Shown: one piece after another, positions 22,801 to 34,553 of the stretch | Position numbering within the stretch: the first letter of the stretch is position 1 | Layout: every line of letters begins with the position of its first letter | Assembly: GCF_022539665.2 (NCBI RefSeq) | Contig: NC_081333.1 | Span: 682,001 to 746,000 of the forward strand | Direction of reading: 5' to 3' | Length of the DNA stretch: 64,000 nucleotides | Origin: Daphnia carinata | Lineage: Eukaryota; Arthropoda; Branchiopoda; Diplostraca; Daphniidae | The notes under the pieces: model-generated | Database searches by the model: none | Seen by the model: only the letters and a program-made list of their open reading frames with translations | Told to the model about the DNA's origin: nothing | Position numbers and translations under genes: made by a program

Positions 22801-23168
22801 TCTTCGACTTCCAAGTTGATCGTAGACTGGATTTCCAAGTGTCTATTAGGTCGTTCACTTTTTTTGTCATCAGCGTTTTCCAAGGAACTAGTCCGAGAAA
22901 TAATCCTTCCTCGTGGTTTCCGAACGTTAATGTTGTCGATATTTTTAACATCTGATTCGTAAAATTCGGTTTTGGTGAGGGAAGCAATTTCTCTTTCTAG
23001 CAGAATATCTGGTGAGGACTGGACGATCAAAGGATCTGGGTTTTCTGAAGTACACTGAATGTGGGGGCATGCTGCTACCATGGTCCCCAACATTACGAAA
23101 AACCCCACTAAACAGCTAACTGCAAGAACTGTCGACACTGCGAAGTAGCATGTTGAAAACTTAACCAT
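19863..23168 (-). CDS. Membrane-anchored protein of 48-residue tandem repeats, unknown family
   Basis: A single uninterrupted 1101-codon frame ending in TAG. The frame is open upstream to 23234, but there is no ATG before 23168, so I start at MVKFSTCYF. Residues about 6-30 form one hydrophobic segment (VSTVLAVSCLVGFFVMLG), either a signal anchor or an uncleaved signal peptide. ACPHIQC follows, and I see no further cysteines. Residues about 140-260 are short degenerate helical repeats of 23-24 residues (KLLSRIASQNTEEALKWKIL). From about residue 260 to 1040 lie some fifteen 48-residue units of two alternating types: type A with NTPDAGLRMKTDM and type B with SPEAGPAEKKDM, each ending LELDxDQ or LELDVEH. 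All look amphipathic and helical. A role as a secreted or surface alpha-solenoid or scaffold is only inference. An upstream exon joining at the AG just before 23215 is possible. Confidence 0.85.
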   Translation of the reverse strand: MVKFSTCYFAVSTVLAVSCLVGFFVMLGTMVAACPHIQCTSENPDPLIVQSSPDILLEREIASLTKTEFYESDVKNIDNINVRKPRGRIISRTSSLENADDKKSERPNRHLEIQSTINLEVEEKLTSLLTSIVSPDIDYAVGWYMYNKMSILLSEQGMDENIKTKVQQILENIMDRQDNDQAIKLQIVKLLSRIASQNTEEALKWKILKLLLKIVSQDTETKMKSKMITILQAITDENRFERKLKSANSLSAIVDYHAIDETRSQMENILSTVVFDISREDGSPREKGDMMILFSKILGGLNGLEMDDNQKLNMINVLFSVTDEQKSPEATPAEKLDLLNVFSNILHETKALELDVEHKSEMINVLSSVAREGNTPDAVLRMKTDMTKAFVKILYGLRGLELNRDQKSKMIEVLSKSEIINVLSNIAGEGNTPDTGLRMKTDMANMLSKILRDLSGLELDRDQKSKMIKVLSGVIHEEKSPEAGLTEKKDMLNVFSNILLVTKELELDVEHKSEMINVLSSVTREANTPDAGLRMKSDMTKVFSKILHDLNELELDHDQKLKMTKVFSSVTDQEQSPEAGPAEKKDMLNVLLSILHGIKALELDVEHKSEMINVLSNIAREGNTPDAGLRMKTDMANVLSKILHDLSGLELDRDQKLRMIKVLSGVIHEETSPEAGPAEKKDMLIVFSNILLGIKELELDVEHKSEMINLLFRVTSEDKTPDAVLRMKTGMTKVFSKMLNNLNGLELDHDQRSDMIKVLSSVTYEEQSPEAGPVEKKDMLNVFSNILHGIKALELDVEQKSEMINVLSNVAREENAQDAGLRIKTGMTNVFSRILRTVNGLEMDHDQKSKMIQVISSVIDEERSPEAGPAEKKDMLNVFSNILRGIKALELDVKHESEMISKTFSVAFEEKTPDAGLRMKTDMTKVLSEILHDLSGLELDDYQKSEMINVFSSATAEEKSPEAGPATKADMLNVFSDILHDMQALNLDVEQKSVMIYILLSVIREDSTSMESLAGKSEVTDVFSKMTAEVNDETSKEDSLENIPNMADALGDLYDEEGSLESSSLDLQFSQMMGKISFFYSLQDPDGKLRVLQLMSETFRM
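20055..22385 (-). repeat. Tandem 144-bp coding repeats (288-bp A/B higher-order unit)
   Basis: The repeat region inside the preceding gene. Units of 48 codons alternate between two versions, so the true period is 96 codons (288 bp). One B unit is cut to nine residues (KSKMIEVLS) directly before the next unit (KSEIINVLS). This is a deletion of 39 codons that keeps the frame and starts and ends at equivalent repeat positions, as expected from unequal recombination or slippage. Confidence 0.9.
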
Positions 23169-24630
23169 TTTCGAATTTTGAGTTTGATCAGAATGAGATC
23201 TTTTTCGATCATACGCGCTTATCTGCAAATGCACCGCTGATGTGAACCCCGCAAGTGTGAAATCTCAAGGTTTTCTTGCATTTTTTTCCAAAACACCAAG
23301 TCATACCTAAAATTTTACGTCGAATTTCAGTTTATTGCCTATTTTCACACTAAGTTCAATTAGGTTTCATTGAAAATTTAATTTAGAACAATTTGAAACG
23401 ACATAATACAAAGAAAAAAGTTTCTCCTAGCTGCTCCAAACGTATGAATGTTCAAACACGTCTAGGGAGTCAGATAATCAATAAAATAGTCAGTTATAAG
23501 AAAGAATAATCATTTTTCCAATATTAAGCAAACAAATAATAGTATGAAACTAAATGGTTCATGGATTGGTAAAACACCATAAATAAAATTTGAAATTCAA
23601 TGGTTTCTTGTTTTTAGACATTTTCCCATAAAAATTCTATCCAGTTGGCAAATAATTATTCGATAACTTACCAATAGATGGCGTCGACGTTTGTGACTTG
23701 TTTTTCATGAACTAATGATGAAAAAATAAAAAAACAATATTTATGCAGCAGTTTTTAAAACGTTTAATTAGGTAAGACAACCAGCTTCCCTACTGAATCG
23801 CTATATAGTGGAAGATTTAATGGTTACATTGTAGTGTAGAGATCGAAGATGTGGAGCAAAAACAGCTATGTATATATGATCTTGGTCTGCTAAACAATAT
23901 TTACTTCTCATTAAAATGGTGTAAAACTCTTTAATAACTATTTTGCATTTGGGGATGTATCAGGAAAGGTAATCTTTGAAGGAGCTTATCAAATTTTTAA
24001 TCCTACTTAAAGTAAAAACATATGTGATAATAGTTGTAGCAATTGCTTTGATGCTTGGAATACATAGGAACTCATTTTCATGCAGTCCTATACAAACAAG
24101 GACCAAATGTTACATAACAATAAATCATCTTGAATGTTACATACAATTGTATGTAACATTAACAATAAGATGTGCATCTTATTTAGTAGTTGTGTGTGAC
24201 CTGAATGTCTAATGAAAATATTGACAGTTGGATACAACTGGCCACTTTAAATGTATTACAGAATCTATATCAAAGGTAATTTTCCCTAAAAAGTAGAATT
24301 TTTTTCCTCATATAGTTTTATTTAATACATTTGGGTTTCGCAATTTTTTACAGGAGCTTCTACTGTGTGATATGTTCATATGCATCCAGTAGCCTACCAA
24401 GTGAACCACTCTGGAATGCCTTCAGACATTTTCAGTTTAATGCTGTGGTCTTGAGGCAATTGGTTTCTGCGAAGGAACTAATGATTGATTAGCTTGTCAA
24501 ATGAGTTCCATCAGACGTGTTAACTACCAAGTGTTGCAACTCTGGGACTGAGTGAATGTAGCAGCAAAGGAGTTCAAGGAGCAAATATTCACTTCAATCT
24601 GTTACCGAAATTTAAAATGTATTGGTGTGC
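23169..24630. other. AT-rich intergenic DNA
   Basis: No gene that I can support. It contains the 5' side of the repeat-protein gene. The open frame at 23976-24212 lacks any recognisable feature. The 24350-24600 part is less AT-rich and could belong to a transcript read from the minus strand (see the small frame at 24631-24906). Confidence 0.5.
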
Positions 24631-24906
24631 TTACCTTAGAACCCTGTATGCTCTGTTATCTACCTTTCGCTTAGTCAAGCTTGATGTAGATTTTTTCTGA
24701 TAAGAAATCAACAATATAGTACTTCCCAATAAATTTTTTGGGTATGTGTAATGTCTAAGTACAAGAAATACAGAACATTTATTATGGCATTGACCATATA
24801 TTGTGTTGAGGACTTGAGGTACATTCGTGTACAAATGCTGGAAACAGCGAACAACAGTATTTTCTAGTTCAACCCGATGCAATTGGATTTCAAACATGTC
24901 CGCCAT
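24631..24906 (-). CDS. Possible small protein of unknown family
   Basis: An uninterrupted 91-codon frame starting MADMFEIQLHRVELENTVV. The ATG sits in a fair initiation context, and the frame lies head-to-head with NRBP about 570 bp away, which would fit a shared promoter. The first 35 residues look protein-like; the rest (KNLLGSTILLISYQKKSTSS) is less convincing, and a donor-like GTAAGC immediately after the last codons suggests splicing. I do not recognise it. It could also be a noncoding transcript. Confidence 0.25.
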   Translation of the reverse strand: MADMFEIQLHRVELENTVVRCFQHLYTNVPQVLNTIYGQCHNKCSVFLVLRHYTYPKNLLGSTILLISYQKKSTSSLTKRKVDNRAYRVLR

Positions 24907-25476
24907 CGATGTGGTGGAGATCGCTGGGGAAGAACAAACAAAAAGAAAAGAAACCCCATGGATCAATGTGTTGCTATCTGTGCTATGCCAGAAATTTACA
25001 GCCTCGAGTTTTGTTTTCGTTTAATATTTATTAATGTCGGTGAGCCTGGGGAAACTGCTTTTGCCTCCGCCCATTTCCACAATGATTCCACTTTATACCA
25101 CTCCAGGCTGAAAGTACATGATACTTGGTCCCGAAGCCAACTTTCTGGTTTTCCTAACGTAGCTTTATAGAAAAGAGACGTCTGCTACTGAGGAGGGATT
25201 CTTAATGGTAAACATTTTTGTATACGTAACGTTGACAGGTAATTTTTTCTTTAATGGTGTCCTGATGTAAATTACGTGATTTGAGTGTAGTGGTTCGAGA
25301 ACAGGTAAAGGGTCTCTTTCTCGTCTAATGATGTAATTTAACATTTTCATGGATAGGGTATAGTTGACAGTTAATTGCACAAAAATCCCAATATGGTGGA
25401 CCCATTTAGTTATTTAGATGGATAATTTGAGTTGTATACGTGATTTATTTTTCTGATGGGTGTTAAGTTCGAAAAC

Positions 25477-28144
25477 ATGGCTGGCAGTTCAGAAGAAGAA
25501 CAAAAAAAATTGAAAAGTGGCACAGAAGATTCAGAGGATGAGAGTGAAATTCTAGAGGAAAGTCCCTGTGGCCGTTGGCTTAAGCGTCGTGAAGTGGTAA
25601 GTGACAAAAAATGGTTCTACATTGTTTTTCTAAAAGCAAGAATTCCAATTCAGCATGTGTTTCATCTTTGTTGAATCCGTTTTCTTCAAAATATGCTATA
25701 ATAAAATTCGATATTTTATTTGATTAATAATTTTTATTTTACATACCATTTCTGGCTACATAACATCATTTCAATTGTAGCATTTATTTTTGAATTTCAA
25801 GCTAAAATATTTTAAAAAGTTGAAGAATAGATAAACGAAATTTCTATACTAGTCATCCAAGTCTTCAGTTATTGGTTTTGTTACATGTTTTACCATTTTT
25901 TTGTAGGTTCAGCAGCGCGATGTCCCTGGAATTGATGCTGCGTATTTGGCCATGGATACGGAGGAAGGTGTGGAAGTAGTGTGGAATGAAGTTCGTTTCT
26001 CCGAGCGGAAAAATTTCAAGGCCCAAGAAGAAAAAATCAGCCAGGTGTTTGACAACCTTATCAAACTAGAGCACCCAAATATTGTGAAATTCCACAAATA
26101 TTGGATCGACAGTCGCGACGATAAACCTCGAGTATACATGGGGAAATGCTTGATGTTGCCTTTTGCAATAACCGACTAAACATATACGCATATATCAGGT
26201 GATATTCATCACCGAGTACATGTCATCCGGATCGTTGAAACAATTCTTAAAGCGGACGAAACGCAACGTAAAAAAGCCTCCCCTTCAAGCCTGGAAAAGA
26301 TGGTGCACACAAATTTTGTCGGCTTTAAGGTACCACAACATGCAATAGTTATTTTCATTAATAATTGATTTGGTTCTCTTAGCTTCTTGCATTCCTGTTC
26401 TCCCCCAATCGTTCATGGAAACTTGACGTGCGACACAATTTTCATTCAGCACAATGGGCTAATCAAAATTGGATCAGGTTTAAGTTTAAATTAAGAAAGA
26501 TCATTTTTGTATGCGAAATAATTTACCAGTGTGTAATGTACTCGGGGATTTACAGTGGCTCCAGATGCCATTCATCAGCACGTCAAAACATGTCGTGAAG
26601 GCATGAAGAACACCCATTTTATCGCTCCCGAGTTTGGAAGTGAGGCGCTATTAATGTTAAGTGTATTGGACGTCACACCTTCCACTAAACTGTATCTTTT
26701 CTTCTTTTCTTTTGGTTTGTTTTTATTTTATTTTTTGTCTCCAGTTGCAGGAATGACACCAGCTGTGGACATTTATTCGTTTGGGATGTGTGCGCTTGAA
26801 ATGGCCACGCTAGAAATTCAGGGTGCTAATGGAGAGACTGGCAGTCTGGTTACCGAGGAACAGGTGCAGCGTACCATCGAGGGATTGGAGGTACCCATCC
26901 AGAGTGACTTTATCCGGGCTTGCCTTAAAACAGAACCGGAGCTGCGGCCTACAGCTCGCGGTCTACTCTTCCACCGGGCGCTTTTTGAAGTCTCCCCTTT
27001 GAAACTCTTAGCTGCTCATACCGTCGTTCGTTGTTCAGGTATCACAAGAGAAGTATCCCTATCCACTTCCAATGATCAATCTCCAAAAAGCCCATTATTT
27101 AATCTTTGGAACGAACCGTCCTATATACCTTTCTCCCACCAACCCCACTGCTACTTGATTTTTTTGCCAATTTTTGGGCCATTCTAGTCAATACTTTCTG
27201 TAAAGCCAACATCTCCGAGACGATATGCGACAAAGTCGTTCAACGCCACTTCGGGCCAGGTATCATCGTTGCGGAAGTAAATTATACCAACTCGCCCCCG
27301 GTTCAGTTTACCATGGCTGACATTCCTGTCGCGGAAAAATTAGAAAAATTCGTTGAGGATGTCAAGTACATAAATTTTTTAACTTGTGGGTTTATCGTAA
27401 TTGATACTCCCTACCTTTTTTGTTTATGCGTGCTTTCCATTAAAATGATTGTTTTGTCTTGGTTTTGCCCTCTCGCATTAGGTACGGCATCTATCCTCTA
27501 ACGGTTTTTGCGCCTGTTCCTGCAGAGGCTTGCGGTCAAAGACCCGTTTCACCAGATACATCCGTCTCGACTGCTGCCGAGACACCCGAGCCAGTTGATG
27601 TAGAAGCTCGCCGGGTTTCCAATATGATATGCGATGTCAAACCAAAAGATGATGGAGCCGGCTATCAGGTAGTATTTTTTGCGAGTTTCAGTTGTTCAGT
27701 TGAATGGCTAAGAATAATTAATTACTTTTTAAATTTCAGATGACTTTATTGCTCCGTATGGATGATAAAATGAATCGTCAGCTGTCCAGCACGATCATGA
27801 AAAGTGATCACGCTCTGGCTCTTGCAGAGGAATTGGTCCATTATGGCTTTATCAATGAGGTTCTTAAGTTGTGTGTACTTCTAAGCTTTCCATATTTAAC
27901 AGAAGACTAAATTAAGGTTGACCGCGAGCTGGTTGGTGCATCTATGAATGAAGCCCTTCGCAATTGTCTAGCAAGAAACGAAGATATCCCGTCAGTCAGT
28001 GGTCAGATGAATCTCTTAGATGACTATGGGGGTTCTTTTAATCAGATTCTCTCGACAACGTCACATACGGCTTCAGATTTGCACAATTCGCCACCGTGCA
28101 CCAGTCCTGTCCCTTCTCCTGCTTCTCCGGTCCATGCATCCTAG
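25477..28144 (+). CDS. Nrbp: Nuclear receptor-binding protein (NRBP/Madm), pseudokinase
   Basis: Pseudokinase adaptor implicated in animals in trafficking and growth signalling. Ten exons close in phase: 25477-25596, 25907-26131, 26199-26329, 26383-26477, 26556-26639, 26745-27038, 27188-27365, 27482-27668, 27740-27859 and 27917-28144, giving 1662 bp (553 aa; human NRBP1 is about 535). Diagnostic blocks are ESEILEESPCGRW near the N-terminus, AYLAMDTEEGVEVVWNEV, KFHKYW, ITEYMSSGSLKQFLK, VHGNLTCDTIFIQHNGLIKI, DIYSFGMCALEMA and GIYPLT. Kinase residues are degenerate: the HRD site reads HGN and the DFG site reads GSV, as in the family. The ATG at 25477 has an AAAACATGG context; an in-frame ATG at 25456 would add seven residues. 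ATTAAA near 28217 is a possible poly(A) signal. Confidence 0.95.
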
Positions 28145-29644
28145 CCCGCTCACTTCTCCTGTTTTGCTGCGCCATATCGTATTGTTGCTGCAAGTGCTAT
28201 ATGTGCCTCGGTTCATTAAATATACAGTTGTTATACTACTCCACACATATGCAATGTAGCTAAATATTGATTTTAGGTATCGAAAAAGGGTATTTGCTTT
28301 GTGAAGCACTTGGCTTGTGATATGCTAAGTGAAAGGCATTTGAATGATTTCTTTGTAAAACTAACACACGTTCCCTTCATTCTATTAATTAATTCAGTCC
28401 AATATTTTGTAGCCCAAACTGGCGACAATATAATTTTCGCACCTCTTCCACCACAATATTCTTGGATACAAAATCATAAAAAAAAAGCGAAATCCATACG
28501 ATTTATAGTAAGGATAAATGTCATTTGTGTCATTTTATTTCTGTCACCTTATTTCATTTGGCTAAATTTCATTCTATCCTCAACGTAATTAAAAAATCAG
28601 TTCCAAGGTCATCTTATGGGAAGTTCACACTTTTTAACTCGTCGGCTTTAATCGTTTAAATATCAAATCAACCACAAAAAGTAAAGGCCAGACGAGCGCT
28701 AAAGCCTGTCGACAGAAAATCGGTAACAACAATTTAAAACATAAAACAGCAATTTTATATACGGAAGTATATTGGGTCAAGGTTTAATTCACACTTTTAC
28801 AGGTATCAAGTATCGCTATGGTACAGTAACCAATTATCTTGTGGTAAAGTTCATGAATGAAATACCGTAATTTAGACGGTAACAATTCCAGAACTAAAAG
28901 GAGGCATATTGCTATTCATCATGCATAGAAAAGAGTTTAAAAATGAATAAATAAAGAAAAAGAGTAAAGAAAAATGATAAAGAAAAATAATAAAGAAAAA
29001 AATTCAAAGTGCACAAAGAAATTGGTGCGAAAATATGTGTAAAAAAAATTTATGATAAAGAGAGCAGGTCAGTCCAATAAATCTGGCATAACAGATTGAA
29101 GTGAAGAGGGGGAAAACCAACACTAAAGGCAGTGAAGACGGTTCTCGAAATGATCCTTGTCAGTGTGAGACGGCTGGAAAATCAAACAGAAACAATAATC
29201 AGAGAAAAACTTAAGAAAAATTTCCCCTTCTTACCAGTTATGCGTCAGAAAATGCAAGAAGTTAACCCAATGCCGTGCTTGCAAAAAGAATGCTTTCAAA
29301 TTGGAAACATCAAAGGATTATGCGATCACACACATTAATTTAGTTTGGTAACAAAGCCTTTAACGGGGCAGTTGCTCATAAAAATTCGAATCCATTCGTG
29401 CAAAAATCATCTGGATAAATAGAAATTGAAGAAGTTTCTCGTGATGACTACCTCTTCCACCAATGTAAAAAATAGCAAAAGAACAAAAATCTACCATGCT
29501 GAACGATACTGAGAATCTTTTCATGCCGGTGTCACTACTACTAAGGCACTAGATTGGAGTGTTCAACCTAAAAATTAATTCAGTTTTCTAATAGCACAAA
29601 TTGTAAACTAACAGTTTGAGTGGAATACAACTAGAGTAGCTACA
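28145..29644. other. Convergent intergenic region, NRBP and TRIC 3' ends
   Basis: NRBP and the TRIC channel gene end towards each other here, so both 3' untranslated regions lie in this AT-rich 1.5 kb. I see no coding sequence; the frame at 29132-29338 has no recognisable feature. Confidence 0.6.
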
Positions 29645-31306
29645 TTAATCGTTCTTCTTATGGGCATGCGTTTGGCCGTCTTCGGTCTTACTAGCTCTGG
29701 TTTCATTCTTGGCAGTTGAATCGGCACTTTTGCTTCCACCTCCGACAGCGCGCTGCATTGAATCCCATATGCCTCCGAAAAACACTGCGCAACACAGATT
29801 CTCGAAGGGAATGAATGGATCGTGTATCCCAAGCAAGAGTGACGACAACTAGTAATCACAGAATTTGACCAAATTAAATTTAAATGAAAAAATTATAACT
29901 TGACAAACAAGAATATTAATACCTTGAAGTAAACGAAGAAAATCACGATTCCGAAATAGACTAAGGCATGGGGTGCCGAGATCAATTCCGTTTTCTTGTC
30001 CAGAACAAAGATTATTGAGGCTACTATACATGCCTTGGTTGGGCTACAGAAAAAAATAATGTTACCTCGTGAAAAGAATTATTTTATCATCTAGATCTAC
30101 AAAAAATCACTTACAAACTTGGCTGTAAAAATTCGAACGCAGTTGGAGTCCACACACCACGGATGAGACGTTCCAAAATTTTAATAAAACCAGCACCATT
30201 TCCTAAAATTTGATTTATTTCGTTAATTATGCACATTTTATCAGACTTATACTCAGCGAAAATATGCGAAGGTTTTAATTTACCTTTAACTAAACCGGTT
30301 ATGAACAAAATCATCCAGGCGTTGGGGAACAATTTAGCTGCATGGTTTACCCCATCATATACTTTCTTACATCTGTATTGTAAAATTTGTGTTTAGCTAT
30401 CCTTCTAACAAACTGGTACAATATAACTTACCTGTAGACTTCTTTCATGGCTGCAATCACTATTTTGACAGGGAGGAACTTTGACAGCTTGTAGACAACA
30501 TCAAATGGTGAGTAGAACATTGCATACCACACTGCAGTAGCTAGCAAGACAGCTTGAGTATTTCTGAATGGAGTCAAAAGTGGTTCACCAAGGAATAGGG
30601 AAGCCAAAAAACCTCCAGCAAAAACAACCATCATAGTTGACAGCCAGCAAGCTATCGGATGTTTCCGCGAAAAAGGGATGGAGCCTGCACAGCAATTAAA
30701 TAAAATCAGTGCAGTTAGTCAGGTTGAATAATACACAAATTTCAATGGAGAAAATATTAATGAAAATTATTTAGATTTATAGCCTTGGCAAAATATACAA
30801 TGTTAATGTTAAATTTGACAAAATCAAGATCATGATACACTACATTTTGTTAAAACTTTACCCTGTTGATCATTCTATAGAATACAAAAATATCCTTCTG
30901 CAACAAAAGGGTCTAGCATATGGGCTGAGGCTAAAAATAACTTTTCTATCCAGTATGAACTAGCTCAAAAGAAGGTCAGAAAACAGTAACTAATGGTAAG
31001 TACATTTTGTCAAATAATACTCCATACCAAAGGTATACATATGTAACCTTTCAAAGTATTAAGATAATTATGGAAAGATAAGCTGTTATTTACCACTTCC
31101 CAAATCTTCTCGAACAGCCAAACAGCACATGACACAATGGGCAATATCAAAATAAGGCCACATTTTTAATTTAGTGACCTGAAAATTTAGAAAATGGAGT
31201 TTATTTATCTGCTTTAAGTAAACTTTCTATAACTTGAGGTCAATATAAAAAAATTAAAATTTCTTACCTGATTTGCAAGGTCCAAAAAAGCTTCTGGGTC
31301 AATCAT
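29645..31306 (-). CDS. Tmem38: Trimeric intracellular cation channel (TRIC/TMEM38)
   Basis: Monovalent cation channel of the endoplasmic/sarcoplasmic reticulum that supplies counter-ions during calcium release. Seven exons close in phase: 31268-31306, 31094-31178, 30432-30684, 30284-30372, 30115-30202, 29923-30043 and 29645-29848, giving 879 bp (292 aa), the usual length for animal TRICs. Recognisable segments in order are MIDPEAFLDLANQ, WPYFDIAHCVM, the glycine-rich pore helix region VVFAGGF, NTQAVLLATAVWYAMFYSPFD, MKEVYR (the family's conserved KEV-R lipid-binding motif), GNGAGFIKILERLIRGVW and a terminal hydrophobic segment before a charged, Lys-rich tail (HKKND). The start ATG begins a 13-codon first exon. 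Whether it is closer to vertebrate TRIC-A or TRIC-B I cannot say; arthropods usually have one. Confidence 0.93.
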
Positions 31307-34300
31307 TTTTGCTGTGGTACACAACTCACGATATTGAACAAAAGGTACAACGAAAAGTTGATTGATTTAATTCGTTAACTTTATTCCTGATTCTATTATT
31401 AGGACTATCCAATATCGTGCAGCAGGCTTGGAGGAGCGCGGAACACTGATCTAGGCTTCCGGGATCTGCCGGCTATCAGAGCTGCTATCGTCTGCTCACG
31501 GACTGCTATATCTATTGGCTCACATTTCACGAGGATCGTGGTTGTCTTTGAGTAGAATGAGTATAGCTCCTTAATAGCTAGCTAGGTAAGCGTTGAACAA
31601 TTTTTGGTCGATCACTCATACAATTGATTTAAAGATAATGCTAAGCCATGAAAAAGTTAGTGCATGCCATCTGTTGTCACGGCCATATGTTGATTTCGAT
31701 AACGGTATCAATCACAACATTATGATGAAATCCAGCATTTACCTGTCAAAACCAAGGAAATGACATTTGGGTAATGCACTAGATTGTAGGTTACATCGAA
31801 TTAGACCTAGTATATGCTATAATATCATATTGACTTTATCTATTCCGTTTCTCGTAGTTCTCATTATGGAAAGCAAAAGCTTTGCGATCAAAACATACCG
31901 TTATCTTTTTTCCGCTCCACAGATACTCATTGTTGTGACTTAGTGACCATCATTATTTGATTCAGAGGTAAAGAAATTCTTTACTGTATTAACCTCATTG
32001 TGGTGTCCCTGTAAAATGCTTAGAAATTTTAAAGCATAATTCAAATAAATAAGAAGCCAAGAAATTCGAAGAAATGAGTAAGCGCATGACGAACGTTATA
32101 ATGAATATATTATTAGAAAGCTTTTTTTAAGAATCAAGATTACTGCTGTTTATGTCATTTCATACTCTTATTGTTGATCTACTATGCTGCTATCTTAAAC
32201 TTTTCTTTTGGGTTTGTATTTTTCCAGAATTCCGGAGCTCATCTTGTATTGTTCCTGTAACGAAAGTCACTTTGTAGTTGAAATAATGACCGTTAGGTGG
32301 CAAAAAAATTGTCCGTTAAAATGTAAAGTATGAAATGTAGGCCAAATGCTTAATCTTGGCTCGGTCGAGGTGAGGGAGACGTGCCAGAGTGAGGGCGCTT
32401 GTGTTTAGGCTGCTTGTGTAAGTGGGAGAGTGAGTGTGTTCTGGCTGTTCATAACTCTTGTCTGTATGGCAAAATTCCTTTAACTTGCGTTGATTCAAAT
32501 ATTTTATGTGTATGTGGATTGTACTGTAGCAGTTGGAGTGGAGGGCAAATCACGTTTTCCCTCTTTCTTTTACATGTGTGCATGTGTACACTTTCAGTTT
32601 CCACTTCGTTTTTCTGACAGCTTGAATGGTTTGGACCCGTTTTGATTTCATCTGCAGCCTTACTCAGCGAGGTAAGTTTGACCGTGCCTTTTGCTATTCC
32701 CTTTGATGACTTGCTGTTCCTGTCGTTTTCAGCTTACAGCCTTAGTCCTATATGGTAGCAAAACCCAGAAAATCTCTTTGAGCCTCGTTTTTTTTCTCCC
32801 CTTTTCTTTCGTTTTTTGCCTTGTAAAGTAAGAAAAAGGCTGCCATATTTCTTTTCTAGCGGCGAAAGGACAAGAGTTTCTGCATTAAATTGTATGAAAA
32901 TCAAGGGTCTTGATTCGGATGAGATTTCAGTCATTCTGCTTGTTTATCGATGTGCTCTGCGATTAAGCTATCACAAGTGTAGGAATCGATCCGTACAGTT
33001 TCTTTATGTTAAAAAAAAAAAAAAAAAAAAAGAAATATTCGGCTATTGCTTGTTTTCTGAGGCATCGTTTTACAGGCATTAGTCAATATTCTGCTAGGCA
33101 CCTATTCCCCCCCCCCCCCCCTTTTTTTTTCTCTCTTTATTTACACATTCCATTAAGTTTTTGTTTTGTTTTTGTTAAACTTGGTGCTTCGGCTTGTGGC
33201 TGGGTGTTAACGACAAAGTTTAAACTAAATAGTTGATGTTTGGAAGCAAATTGACTAATGTGGTAAATAGTGTGGTAATGATAAACCCTTTGATGACGGA
33301 TAGATGTTGGTGCCTAGTCTTGTGGAAACCTATACTTTTCGGACAGATCGGATCATCTGTTTGGCGAGGTGATAAACTAGAAAAAATGCTGCCCTTCACG
33401 ACGTGCTTCCTCGGTGGAAGCAGAGAAAGGAATTTCGTATTGCTCACCAATATGCCCGTTTCGGTCTCCACGGATAACCAGGTAGTTCTAAAAAAAAAAA
33501 AACCCGAAAAAGTGTTTTGGCTGTCGCCAAATGACTTTCTTAGTAATGTGATTGCCATGTGATCGCCACTTTTTTCATGGCCTTTTTTGTCATTTAATGT
33601 TCAATTAAAATCGACTTTAACTTTGAACATTAAATAAATCGCATAGTTTTGCTATGCAGTTAGCTCGCAGTAGTAGGCAGGCAGATGCCCCACAGCAGTT
33701 TTGTGTGCCCAGAATAAAAAAAAAAAAAAAAAGAGGATATTTATGGCGGAATTTTTACGATTTAGTTCTAACAGCGTCTTTGGCATCGAAAATCACGTCA
33801 ATTTCCATATGCATATACATATCTTTCTTTTTTTTTTTTTTGTTCCATCGGCTCACAAACTTTCTGCGGCGGCGCACTGGAAAAGACCAAATATCAATTG
33901 CGTTCGTTAGTGGAAAAAGAACGATCTAATGATAGAGATGAGCACGTCTAGATGTTGCGGCGACTTCTTTTTTGTCCCTCGTCCCCCTCCCTCAAATGTA
34001 CTCCCTGACTTTCTGGTAATTAGAAGGCGAAGAACCCTAGGAACTCGTTGATATAATTCCCCCATAGTTGCTGACTAGATTATTATTTTTTTTTTTTCTT
34101 TTTACCGACATCGTCCGCTCCTTTTCAACTGGATGGAAACAGCAGCGTAGACGCGATACTCGAAGAGAACGAGGTACTCATTGAGCCGTTGTATTTTTTT
34201 TTTGGATCGATTCGCTTCGGCGACAGTCAAACGGAACGAGAGTGACAGATTGGCGAATGCTTAAAAAAAGAGAGGAAAAGTCTGTGGATTTCATAGGTGG

Positions 34301-34510
34301 AAACACCTAAAGAATAAAAAAAAAAAAAAGAAAAGAAAGACGACCGATGCTGCTACTTACTGTTATAGCTCCATTCCGTCGAGCTCCCGTCAAGTCTCAC
34401 GATCACTTAAAAGGCCAACGTATGGGAGTACAAGTATGGAAAGACCCATTCCGAGCCAGAGTAGATGCTTCCCTTCATAGTTTAGACATTGGGCAGACAA
34501 CGTTTCTTTT

Positions 34511-34512
34511 CT

Positions 34513-34546
<34 letters not shown>

Positions 34547-34553
34547 TCTCTCC
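34511..34553. repeat. (CT)n microsatellite
   Basis: About 20 CT dinucleotides with one GT interruption. Confidence 0.92.

Noticed and set aside
23169-23234. Start of the repeat protein at the GTG at 23234
   Set aside because: Not an ATG; the first in-frame ATG (23168) directly precedes the hydrophobic anchor as expected.
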